IMG/VR virus record: IMGVR_UViG_3300020377_000025
Span: 1-27,600 of that record
Reading direction: 5' to 3' (one strand)
Length of the DNA stretch: 27,600 nucleotides
From: a virus
Shown here: positions 6,511-11,645 of the stretch, in pieces
How positions within the stretch are numbered: position 1 is the first letter of the stretch
How the letters are laid out: each line of letters begins with the position of its first letter
Translations under genes and position numbers: made by a program
The notes under the pieces: model-generated
What the model was told of the DNA's origin: nothing
The model's input: only the letters and a program-made list of their open reading frames with translations
Databases searched by the model: none

Positions 6511-6726
6511 ATGAAAACACAATTACATGAGTTCTATGTGACTCGCAAATGCACTAAAATGGAATACTTTACTGTTAGAGCAGAAAGTATGGATCAAGCA
6601 AAGTATGAAGTAGAACATGGTTATGACTACTACAATTTCGATTGGGATGAATTCGATCATGAAACAGTTGATATAGTAGAGCAAGAGATCCCAGTTCAAC
6701 AACTTACATTATCAGGAGTATTTTAA
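6511..6726 (+). CDS. Small hypothetical protein, 71 aa
   Basis: MKTQLHEFYVTRKCTKMEYFTVRAESMDQAKYEVEHG shows a strand, a turn, a second strand and an alanine-lysine helix. The pattern of VRAESMDQAKYEV is like the SxxxAK helix of the small proteins at 1746 and 1932. The C-terminal half is acidic (YDYYNFDWDEFDHETVDIVEQE). Start directly after the upstream stop, end directly before the next ATG. Function unknown. Confidence 0.78.
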   Translation: MKTQLHEFYVTRKCTKMEYFTVRAESMDQAKYEVEHGYDYYNFDWDEFDHETVDIVEQEIPVQQLTLSGVF

Positions 6727-6939
6727 ATGAACCCACAATTTAAAGTACCATTAACTGAGCATCAAATCTCTACCATTCTTTACACTATGGAGGGTTACAT
6801 GCAAGGATCGGATGATAATGAAGATTCTAACTTTGTTAGTGATGTTGATGAAATTTTTAGAATTCTTGAGACTACCATAGACAAATACTATGATAAGGTA
6901 GAAAAGGCACAAAGTAAACAACCCGAACCAGAATGGTAG
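6727..6939 (+). CDS. Small LT-type protein, 70 aa
   Basis: MNPQFKVPLTEHQISTILYTMEGYM has the strand plus LTxxQI helix pattern shared by several small genes here. An acidic linker (SDDNEDSNFVSDVDE) and a second helix (IFRILETTIDKYYDKVEKA) follow. The stop codon TAG overlaps the left arm GGACA (6939-6943) of the next cassette. Function unknown. Confidence 0.75.
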   Translation: MNPQFKVPLTEHQISTILYTMEGYMQGSDDNEDSNFVSDVDEIFRILETTIDKYYDKVEKAQSKQPEPEW

Positions 6940-6995
6940 GACAGTTTACTTAGTGTCCACTATTTGCACTATTTTCAAACTATTGCCATTATAAT
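6939..6995 (+). promoter_or_regulatory. Repeated cassette D: stem-loop plus promoter
   Basis: GGACA (6939-6943) can pair with TGTCC (6954-6958). Alternatively TAGTG (6951-6955) pairs with CACTA (6958-6962). The promoter is CACTAT (6967-6972), 17 nt, TATAAT (6990-6995). ATTGCCATTATAATGGTAAT around the -10 box is palindromic apart from one pair. CGGAG (7008-7012) is the ribosome site of the following gene. Confidence 0.75.
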
Positions 6996-7020
6996 GGTAA
7001 TATACAACGGAGAAAAATTT

Positions 7021-7197
7021 ATGAGTACATTACATCATGAAGCATTACTAGAAGATTGTTTTGATGAAGCAATACAATCTTTTTGTGAGTCTAACAAATT
7101 GACTGAAGCAGAATTTGCTGAAATATCTAATCATGAAGGTGTTATATTAGCAATAGAGAAAAGTGCTAGACAAAGATTTGAGGACTTGTGCCAGTGA
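7021..7197 (+). CDS. Small hypothetical protein, 58 aa
   Basis: MSTLHHEALLEDCFDEAIQSFCESNKLTEAEF, then a helical end. The ATG at 7021 has CGGAGAAAA upstream. A frame open further upstream runs back through the promoter and is not used. The FxEAIxxFCExNxLTEAEF segment is a layout I associate with small cyanophage proteins of unknown role. Function unknown. Confidence 0.75.
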   Translation: MSTLHHEALLEDCFDEAIQSFCESNKLTEAEFAEISNHEGVILAIEKSARQRFEDLCQ

Positions 7198-7565
7198 AAA
7201 TACCGTCCACACATTTCCCATTTACATGGAGCAACTACTATAATAAAGGTATAGCGTCACCAAACTTTATGAATCAATCCGATAGAATCAGTCCAGAAAT
7301 CAAAGAATTTGCAGAATATGTATTTTCTTTTTATGGTGCTGATGATGCCATTTACCCTATGAAGCATAATAAAACTAATCAGTTAGTCACTTATTATGAA
7401 ATATTACTTGCTATTGATCTCTTAATGAAAGAGTACAAAAGAAGAGAAAATGACACAATACCGTTCACTTATGGAGGTGGAGATTCTCTTGATAGAGAGA
7501 GAGTAAGGGATGTACTTGTTAAGTCAATGGATTTCGATAAAAATATGTATGGAGGTGCGATATAA
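7194..7565 (+). CDS. Hypothetical protein, 123 aa (GTG start)
   Basis: The GTG at 7194 overlaps the preceding stop (GTGA) and has GAGG (7180-7183) at about 10 nt. Another GTG at 7188 would add two residues. The protein starts KIPSTHFPFTWSNYYNKGIASPNF, contains FAEYVFSFYGADDAIYPM, EILLAIDLLMKEYK and RERVRDVLV, and looks mostly helical and soluble. Function unknown. The stop overlaps the next ATG (TAATG). Confidence 0.8.
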   Translation: MKIPSTHFPFTWSNYYNKGIASPNFMNQSDRISPEIKEFAEYVFSFYGADDAIYPMKHNKTNQLVTYYEILLAIDLLMKEYKRRENDTIPFTYGGGDSLDRERVRDVLVKSMDFDKNMYGGAI

Positions 7566-7708
7566 TGACCACCAAACAATTAATTAGAGAATATGTTGAT
7601 GACCACTATAAAACATTTGGATTTTATCCTTATGAGGTGGAAGTTGACGGTCAAGTTTACTCTTATGGTGGTTACTGGACAATCTTAGAGGATGATAGAT
7701 TTGATTAA
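7565..7708 (+). CDS. Small hypothetical protein, 47 aa
   Basis: MTTKQLIREYVDDHYKTFGF is a helix followed by YPYEVEVDGQVYSYGGYWTILE, a likely beta hairpin. This small fold with YPYxVEVDGQVY is familiar from cyanophage hypothetical proteins, although I cannot attach a function. GGAGGTG (7552-7558) is the ribosome site. Start overlaps the previous stop. Confidence 0.72.
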   Translation: MTTKQLIREYVDDHYKTFGFYPYEVEVDGQVYSYGGYWTILEDDRFD

Positions 7709-7711
7709 ATC

Positions 7712-7776
7712 CAATAGTGTGACGATTATATTTCCGTCCACTATTGACCCTATTTTACAAACATTACCCTTATAAT
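7712..7776 (+). promoter_or_regulatory. Repeated cassette E: strong stem-loop plus promoter
   Basis: CAATAGTG (7712-7719) pairs with CACTATTG (7739-7746), and GACG (7721-7724) pairs with CGTC (7735-7738). This gives 12 base pairs with a single bulged T and a 10-nt loop, the best stem of the series. The promoter is CCCTAT (7748-7753), 17 nt, TATAAT (7771-7776). TACCC/GGGTA flank the -10 box. AAAGGA is the downstream ribosome site. Confidence 0.8.
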
Positions 7777-7785
7777 GGGTATATA
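7736..7785 (+). repeat. 50-bp direct repeat, left copy
   Basis: These 50 bases are identical to 8101-8150. The pair lies 365 bp apart and brackets exactly one gene (7801-8094), with each copy carrying a complete promoter. Confidence 0.9.
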
Positions 7786-7800
7786 CAAAAGGATTTTATT

Positions 7801-8094
7801 ATGCCCCGAACAAACAAATCAAGTAAAAGACTAGATGCAAAGACTAAGCAAACAATCAAAAATATTGAGTTTTGTATAGATCAATGCGGTATGAATGATG
7901 ATGAAATCGGAGAAATGCTTAGAGCAATTGAAAAACTACATATAAGTTCAGTTCAACATTTTTGTGAAGAGTTCGTTTTTATTGCAGAGGGAACTACACC
8001 AAAAGAAAACCTAAAATATCATCATGATGACTTTTTCAATATAGCAGAATTCAATGCAATGTATTGGGGACAAAATCAACAAATGGACACTTAG
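7801..8094 (+). CDS. Hypothetical protein, 97 aa, bracketed by direct repeats
   Basis: MPRTNKSSKRLDAKTKQTIKNI is a basic start. It is followed by FCIDQCGMNDDEIGEMLRAIEKL and an aromatic acidic end (KYHHDDFFNIAEFNAMYWGQNQQMD). Mostly helical in appearance. It has its own promoter (cassette E) with AAAGGA before the ATG. Its TAG stop is the loop of the hairpin at the head of cassette F. The 50-bp identical repeats on both sides make it a candidate for excision or transfer as a unit. Function unknown. Confidence 0.8.
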   Translation: MPRTNKSSKRLDAKTKQTIKNIEFCIDQCGMNDDEIGEMLRAIEKLHISSVQHFCEEFVFIAEGTTPKENLKYHHDDFFNIAEFNAMYWGQNQQMDT

Positions 8095-8141
8095 ATTAGT
8101 GTCCACTATTGACCCTATTTTACAAACATTACCCTTATAAT
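8084..8141 (+). promoter_or_regulatory. Repeated cassette F: perfect stem-loop plus promoter
   Basis: TGGACACT (8084-8091) and AGTGTCCA (8098-8105) form a perfect 8-bp stem whose 6-nt loop contains the TAG stop of the upstream gene. The promoter is CCCTAT (8113-8118), 17 nt, TATAAT (8136-8141), with TACCC/GGGTA around the -10 box. The leader has AACAAACAAA and no Shine-Dalgarno. Confidence 0.8.
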
Positions 8142-8150
8142 GGGTATATA
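8101..8150 (+). repeat. 50-bp direct repeat, right copy
   Basis: Identical to 7736-7785 over 50 bases. The flanking bases differ on both sides, so the match ends sharply. Confidence 0.9.
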
Positions 8151-8166
8151 ACAAACAAATTTTATT

Positions 8167-8610
8167 ATGGTAACACTAAGTACAAACTACAAAGAAACTT
8201 TAAAATCTGAGACTGTTACAACTATTGATGAGTTACTAGAGGATTATAACATAAATTTCGGATTAGATGAAATACTAGAATTCATTGATGAGTATGGAGA
8301 AGAAAATATTAACTATTTCGCTGACTATGATTATCTAGTTCACAATATACATGCATTTGGTAGAGAGCAAGAAGTAATAGATGCTTATATTAATGATAGT
8401 CTAGGTAGCATAAGTTATATTGATTCAATAGATGTTGATGCATATTGCGGACAATTTGATGATAAAGAAGATTTTATTACTCAATATGAGTTAGTAGATA
8501 TTGATATTCCTAGATGGTTAGTTATAGATTATGATGCAACTTGGGAGTGTAATGTTCGTCATGATTATTCTTGGAATGAAGAAACTAATGATGTATGGAG
8601 GAATCACTAA
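8167..8610 (+). CDS. Acidic protein with ArdA-like C-terminal region (possible antirestriction)
   Basis: A 147-residue protein with 36 Asp/Glu and only 7 Lys/Arg. Residues 92-107 (AYCGQFDDKEDFITQY), 114-127 (IPRWLVIDYDATWE) and DYSW (133-136) follow the C-terminal pattern of ArdA antirestriction proteins, in which a GxFDSxEDF segment is followed by IPxxLxxYxDYxA. ArdA proteins mimic DNA and inhibit type I restriction enzymes. The strong negative charge fits DNA mimicry. The first 90 residues are not recognisable as the ArdA N-terminal part, and the protein is shorter than typical ArdA (about 165 residues), so this may be a diverged or single-domain relative. First gene behind cassette F; the next gene follows with its own GGAGG. 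Confidence 0.75.
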   Translation: MVTLSTNYKETLKSETVTTIDELLEDYNINFGLDEILEFIDEYGEENINYFADYDYLVHNIHAFGREQEVIDAYINDSLGSISYIDSIDVDAYCGQFDDKEDFITQYELVDIDIPRWLVIDYDATWECNVRHDYSWNEETNDVWRNH

Positions 8611-8611
8611 A

Positions 8612-8797
8612 ATGACAATTTACAATCCTAAGTATGATAAAAGAACCGCAATCTTTACTGAGTTATGTTCACTTTATGAGAGTAATAATAGCGATTTTTA
8701 TTACATTTTAGATGGATTAGTTACTATCTTAAATGATAATCAACTAGAGCAAGTTAAACAACTAATTGTTAATGGAGAAGTAGAAAAATGCAACTAA
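8612..8797 (+). CDS. Small hypothetical protein, 61 aa
   Basis: The ATG at 8612 is 9 nt after GGAGG (8598-8602). An upstream open extension overlaps the acidic protein in another frame and is rejected. The protein starts MTIYNPKYDKRTAIFTELCSLY and ends LEQVKQLIVNGEVEKCN. The NGEV ending resembles the 4583 gene. Overlaps the next gene by 10 nt. Function unknown. Confidence 0.75.
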   Translation: MTIYNPKYDKRTAIFTELCSLYESNNSDFYYILDGLVTILNDNQLEQVKQLIVNGEVEKCN

Positions 8798-9117
8798 CAA
8801 GTAAGTGTGGCACTATGGTTATCGACTATTACAAGTGCAAATCTTGGAAAACTAATAAAGTTTTACCTACTGTTTACTTAATGGTATCAACTTTTAAAGG
8901 TGTTACTATCAAGAAACAAAACTTACAAGAATTAGAGTTTTATAGTTCAGTAGGTAGAAAAATAGATCATGGTTACATCAAAACTGGACAAAATGACCTA
9001 CCACAATATTATGATGAAAATTTAGATAATGATGGTAGATTATACAATCTCGATAAGAATGTATGCCCTGAGATAACAAAAGCATTTAAAGAACTAAGAG
9101 ACAAAAACCGATTATGA
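8788..9117 (+). CDS. Hypothetical protein, 109 aa
   Basis: MQLTSKCGTMVIDYYKCKSWKTNKVLPTVYLMVSTFKGVTI suggests several beta strands. A polar middle part (QNDLPQYYDENLDNDGRLYNLD) and a short helix EITKAFKELRDKN follow. GGAGAAG (8774-8780) is the ribosome site. Last gene of the operon that starts at cassette F. Function unknown. Confidence 0.78.
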   Translation: MQLTSKCGTMVIDYYKCKSWKTNKVLPTVYLMVSTFKGVTIKKQNLQELEFYSSVGRKIDHGYIKTGQNDLPQYYDENLDNDGRLYNLDKNVCPEITKAFKELRDKNRL

Positions 9118-9143
9118 ACAATTATTACAATCACATTAATAAA

Positions 9144-9172
9144 GGCATATTTTTCATAATATCCTTTATAAT
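9144..9172 (+). promoter_or_regulatory. Probable promoter L (diverged cassette)
   Basis: TATAAT is at 9167-9172 with GGCATA or GCATAT 16-17 nt upstream, followed by TTTTC as in the cassettes. There is no clear stem-loop. It lies in the 84-bp gap before the next gene and looks like a degenerate relative of the repeated promoters. Confidence 0.55.
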
Positions 9173-9201
9173 GGTTATAGAAACAATCAACTTTCAAAAC
9201 T

Positions 9202-9456
9202 ATGCAAACATCTATTAAATCAATAAGCAAAAACCATAGCATAGGCACTTTAATAGAGTTGTATATGAAAGAAAATACTGATTACTTTAATGGTTCAGTT
9301 GAGAGAATGATCTCATTTGTGAATGACCTTACACAATGGAAGTTTATCACAATGGGATTTAATGATAGGACACAAAAACCATATATTGTTTATAGTGATA
9401 CAAAATTTTACAAACTGACTGAACTGTTTAAAATTGATCCACAATATGCCAATTAG
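9202..9456 (+). CDS. Hypothetical protein, 84 aa
   Basis: MQTSIKSISKNHSIGTLIELYMKENTDYFNG, then ERMISFVNDLTQWKFITMGFNDRTQKPYIVYSDTKFYKL. It looks helical first and strand-rich later. Single gene between promoter L and cassette G. No evident Shine-Dalgarno (CTTTCAAAACT). Function unknown. Confidence 0.75.
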   Translation: MQTSIKSISKNHSIGTLIELYMKENTDYFNGSVERMISFVNDLTQWKFITMGFNDRTQKPYIVYSDTKFYKLTELFKIDPQYAN

Positions 9457-9503
9457 ATTTGTGTCCACTATTGACCCTATTTTTCAAACATTGCGATTAT
9501 AAT
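9440..9503 (+). promoter_or_regulatory. Repeated cassette G: weak stem-loop plus promoter
   Basis: CACAA (9440-9444) can pair with TTGTG (9459-9463) across the upstream stop codon. The promoter is CCCTAT (9475-9480), 17 nt, TATAAT (9498-9503). The 21 bases from 9463 to the end of the CTATTTT stretch are shared with cassettes E, F and I. Confidence 0.75.
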
Positions 9504-9533
9504 GGTAGTATAAACAAACAAAATTGATTTTTT

Positions 9534-9725
9534 ATGAAATACGCAATTTTTACAAAACCAGTTCAATTTACAAAAGATTATAAGCATGCATGCATTATTG
9601 CGGATGAATACTTTAACAAAACTGGTATAATTGTTGCGGTAGAGGAGGTTCAGCGATTACATCAATTTCCATCACAAAACGCTGACCTTTACAAAACACC
9701 TTATTTTACAGAATTTGCATCATGA
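9534..9725 (+). CDS. Small hypothetical protein, 63 aa
   Basis: MKYAIFTKPVQFTKDYKHACIIADEYFNKTGIIVAVEEVQ has a strand, helix, strand outline. It is followed by a polar tail with QFPSQNADLYKT. The stop overlaps the next start (ATGA). Function unknown. Confidence 0.72.
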   Translation: MKYAIFTKPVQFTKDYKHACIIADEYFNKTGIIVAVEEVQRLHQFPSQNADLYKTPYFTEFAS

Positions 9726-9898
9726 AATTAACAATCACAGTTACAGGCGGACAGTATCAAATGTTACATAACCTAATGTGTGATGCCTATGATCGAGGTT
9801 ATGACCAAAGACCTAGAATAGACACACAAACATTTGATAATCTTATGGATGCCATTTGTAATGCAAAAGAGTGTGACAATAATATTTCCGCACACTAA
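9722..9898 (+). CDS. Small strand-helix protein with cassette-encoded end, 58 aa
   Basis: MKLTITVTGGQYQMLHNLMC, then PRIDTQTFDNLMDAICN. The plan is a beta strand, a helix and a second helix introduced by ID, the same as in the proteins at 9958 (IDAKAYDSLSDKF) and 5259 (IDRVHSKLFKL). The last nine residues ECDNNISAH are encoded by the stem-loop part of cassette H and recur in the 5259 gene with one change. Function unknown. Confidence 0.75.
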   Translation: MKLTITVTGGQYQMLHNLMCDAYDRGYDQRPRIDTQTFDNLMDAICNAKECDNNISAH

Positions 9899-9930
9899 TT
9901 GCCCTATTCTCTCAAAAAATAGACTACAAT
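9870..9930 (+). promoter_or_regulatory. Repeated cassette H: stem-loop plus promoter
   Basis: AGTGTG (9870-9875) pairs perfectly with CACACT (9891-9896), a 6-bp stem with a 15-nt loop lying in the end of the upstream coding sequence. The promoter is CCCTAT (9902-9907), 17 nt, TACAAT (9925-9930). The right half matches cassettes A and I. Confidence 0.75.
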
Positions 9931-9957
9931 ACTATTATACAAACGAATTTATTAATC

Positions 9958-10107
9958 ATGAAATACAATTACACTTTCACAACTGACGAGGATCAAGTAC
10001 TGTTAGATATGTTACAGTACTTTGATGATATGGGTTTACCTGAGCATATAGACGCTAAAGCATACGACAGTCTAAGCGATAAGTTTTTCAAAAACAACCC
10101 TGCATAG
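9958..10107 (+). CDS. Small strand-helix protein, 49 aa
   Basis: MKYNYTFTTDEDQVLLDMLQYFDDMG, then PEHIDAKAYDSLSDKFFKNNPA. A beta strand is followed by two helices, the second introduced by ID, so it is a likely paralogue of the preceding gene. Acidic. Single gene between cassettes H and I, and its TAG stop lies in the stem of cassette I. Function unknown. Confidence 0.75.
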   Translation: MKYNYTFTTDEDQVLLDMLQYFDDMGLPEHIDAKAYDSLSDKFFKNNPA

Positions 10108-10164
10108 TGACGATTATATTTCCGTCCACTATTGACCCTATTTTTTAAAAAAATAGACTACAAT
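10104..10164 (+). promoter_or_regulatory. Repeated cassette I: stem-loop plus promoter (mosaic)
   Basis: ATAGTG (10104-10109) pairs with CACTAT (10127-10132) and ACG (10110-10112) pairs with CGT (10123-10125), with one bulged C and a 10-nt loop. The promoter is CCCTAT (10136-10141), 17 nt, TACAAT (10159-10164). The left 37 bases equal cassette E and the right half equals cassette H. Confidence 0.78.
10108..10144 (+). repeat. 37-bp direct repeat shared with 7720-7756
   Basis: These 37 bases are identical to 7720-7756 in cassette E. After this point cassette I switches to the sequence type of cassettes A and H, which marks a recombination-like boundary. Confidence 0.88.
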
Positions 10165-10202
10165 ACTATTATACAAACAAATTAATTCATTTTTTCACTT
10201 AT

Positions 10203-10514
10203 ATGACAAATACAAAACTCACTCAGCAACTAATCAACAGAATTCAAGAAGTTGAGAAATTTAACGATATTGCAGAATTATGCGAGGATTTTCAAACTTT
10301 TGTAGATGAGTTGAGCGACTGGGAAGTTTCACATATTGGTGGAGTTGACTTTTTCTCAGGTAAGAGAGTAACCGATCCTGTAACTGGTAGATCTGACTGG
10401 GAACTAAATCAAGAGTTAGATATGACTATGTTAGATAATTTCTTTAATTCATTTGGATGCACTAAAGCAAATCCACATCCGACTAGCAAATACTACAACG
10501 CTAGGGTTATGTAA
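10203..10514 (+). CDS. Hypothetical protein, 103 aa
   Basis: MTNTKLTQQLINRIQEVEKFNDIAELCEDFQTFVDEL is helical. The second half has IGGVDFFSGKRVTDPVTGRSDWEL and MLDNFFNSFGCTKANPHP. First and only gene behind cassette I. No Shine-Dalgarno is seen ahead of the ATG (TTTTTCACTTAT). Function unknown. Confidence 0.78.
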   Translation: MTNTKLTQQLINRIQEVEKFNDIAELCEDFQTFVDELSDWEVSHIGGVDFFSGKRVTDPVTGRSDWELNQELDMTMLDNFFNSFGCTKANPHPTSKYYNARVM

Positions 10515-10541
10515 CTAATTGTTTCAATTCCCCCATATATG

Positions 10542-10570
10542 CCCCATTAGTGGCAAAAATCCATTATACT
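10542..10570 (+). promoter_or_regulatory. Probable promoter K (degenerate cassette)
   Basis: CCCCAT (10542-10547), 17 nt, TATACT (10565-10570) keeps the spacing and most bases of the cassette promoters. The left half is not conserved, and only a short GCC/GGC stem is visible near 10541-10554. Confidence 0.55.
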
Positions 10571-10607
10571 AATAATAACAAAACAATTTCACTTCATTTT
10601 TTAAATC

Positions 10608-10940
10608 ATGCGTAAAATCGAAACACAAATGAACATGGCAATCAGATCACAAAAGAACTGGGCGGGCGGTAATACAACCGTATTTACTGATGATGCAGGT
10701 TTATACTCTACAGTTTACCTACATGGTAACAAAATTGCTTCATACTCTCATGTAGATAGATCTCTTGAATTGCTAGATGGCGGTTGGCAGTCCAATACAA
10801 CCAAATCACGCTTAAATGCACTTTGCTCAGAGTTAAAACCAGGTTTTAGAGTATTTCAAAAGCAATTTGAGTGGTTTATTTCAGATACACTAAACAACAA
10901 AACTTTCCCATTCACTTCTGGCGGTTTAATCACCGCCTAA
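10608..10940 (+). CDS. Conserved phage hypothetical protein (LHGNKIA...DGGWQSNTTKSRLNA)
   Basis: A 110-residue protein with three blocks I recognise from a widespread uncharacterised phage family: MRKIETQMNMAIRSQKNWAGGNT at the start, VYLHGNKIASY (about 36-46) and LLDGGWQSNTTKSRLNALC (about 55-73). The rest, with FRVFQKQFEWFI, is aromatic. No enzymatic motif is apparent. It has its own promoter-like segment (K) and is followed by two more small genes with short gaps. The base composition is slightly richer in G and C than its neighbours. Confidence 0.85.
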   Translation: MRKIETQMNMAIRSQKNWAGGNTTVFTDDAGLYSTVYLHGNKIASYSHVDRSLELLDGGWQSNTTKSRLNALCSELKPGFRVFQKQFEWFISDTLNNKTFPFTSGGLITA

Positions 10941-10977
10941 GATTGTCCTTACTAATTAACATTTTACTAACCTAATT

Positions 10978-11280
10978 ATGCCTAGAAAAACATCACTAAC
11001 CGTAGAAAAGTTATCAAAAGATATTAACTTTTTCTATGGTTATATTGCTGAGTGTGAGTTACTACTACCGTTTAATGCTAATGTAAACAATACCTTAGAA
11101 TATATCAAATCTGAGTATCAACAAGAAGATTTAATTATATCTCACAAAGTATTAGATAGTGGCGATATTACACTTTATATTAATGGTACTGGAGAAAAGC
11201 AAATTAACTCACTAATTAATATTATCTCGGAAGATTATAATGTCATTGATTGTCAATTAGAGTCAATCACAGAATGTTAA
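10978..11280 (+). CDS. Hypothetical protein, 100 aa
   Basis: MPRKTSLTVEKLSKDINFFYGYIAECELLLPF, then YQQEDLIISHKVLDSGDITLYINGTGEKQINSLINIISEDYNVIDCQLES. The middle looks like a beta sheet and the end a helix plus strand. No Shine-Dalgarno (CTAACCTAATTATG). Function unknown. Confidence 0.75.
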   Translation: MPRKTSLTVEKLSKDINFFYGYIAECELLLPFNANVNNTLEYIKSEYQQEDLIISHKVLDSGDITLYINGTGEKQINSLINIISEDYNVIDCQLESITEC

Positions 11281-11312
11281 ATAATACGAGAATCGACCGC
11301 CCCTAAAAGTTA

Positions 11313-11540
11313 ATGAAACTAGAAGATTGCAAAGTTGGATTAACAATTAAGTATGAACATATGCAGGGGCAAATACAATTTATTAGTGACCAATATATAA
11401 CCTTTTGTGTTAGTGAACAAGAGGTAACTTGCAAGTTAAGTAAATACAAAACCACTAAATGTTGTCTCTTAGTGTTTCCCCACCAACTAAAAGATTGTAC
11501 ACTAATTAACACTAATGAAACACAGAATACCGCAGAGTAA
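11313..11540 (+). CDS. Small conserved phage protein (MKLEDCKVG type), 75 aa
   Basis: MKLEDCKVGLTIKYEHMQGQIQFISDQYITFCVSEQEV, then KCCLLVFPHQLKDCTL. The pattern of xxEDCKVGxxVKY, a GxIxFIxxxYITxC strand pair and CLLVxPxxxxx is familiar from small cyanophage proteins and suggests an SH3-like beta barrel. It contains five cysteines (positions 6, 32, 40, 50, 51) without a clear metal-site spacing, and a sixth near residue 62. Last gene before the long non-coding region. Confidence 0.78.
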   Translation: MKLEDCKVGLTIKYEHMQGQIQFISDQYITFCVSEQEVTCKLSKYKTTKCCLLVFPHQLKDCTLINTNETQNTAE

Positions 11541-11631
11541 GTTATATTTAACCGCATAATGTGTAAATCGCAGTTATAACAATACATCTCACACATTTGC
11601 ACACTAAGTAATAATTAAGCACATTACAGTT

Positions 11632-11645
11632 AATATAAACAATTA
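11632..11645 (+). repeat. 14-bp direct repeat AATATAAACAATTA, first copy
   Basis: Identical to 11724-11737, 92 bp downstream. In such AT-rich DNA a chance 14-mer is less striking than it looks, but both copies lie inside the longer inverted structures of this region. Confidence 0.6.

Noticed and set aside
7744-7776. TTGACC in cassettes E, F, G and I as the -35 box.
   Set aside because: It is 21 nt from TATAAT, too far for sigma70, and it is missing from the other cassettes. CNCTAT at exactly 17 nt is kept in nearly all.
7744-7800. The reading frame of the 7801 gene stays open upstream through the promoter cassette; the same happens at 6964-7020.
   Set aside because: The upstream parts lie in the cassettes, have no ribosome site, and the ATGs at 7801 and 7021 have AAAGGA and CGGAG at suitable spacing.
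9840-9898. Frameshift or recent truncation at the end of the 9722 gene.
   Set aside because: The NNISAH ending is encoded by an intact cassette copy also found at another gene, so cassette joining explains it better than a sequencing error.
3754-10195. Regularly recurring repeats suggesting a CRISPR array.
   Set aside because: The repeat units are 300 to 1,300 bp apart, carry promoters, vary in sequence, and the intervals are coding genes.
11303-11602. A 99-codon minus-strand frame opposite the 11313 gene.
   Set aside because: It is the antisense of a gene with a recognisable small-phage pattern and contains many cysteines and tyrosines typical of shadow frames.
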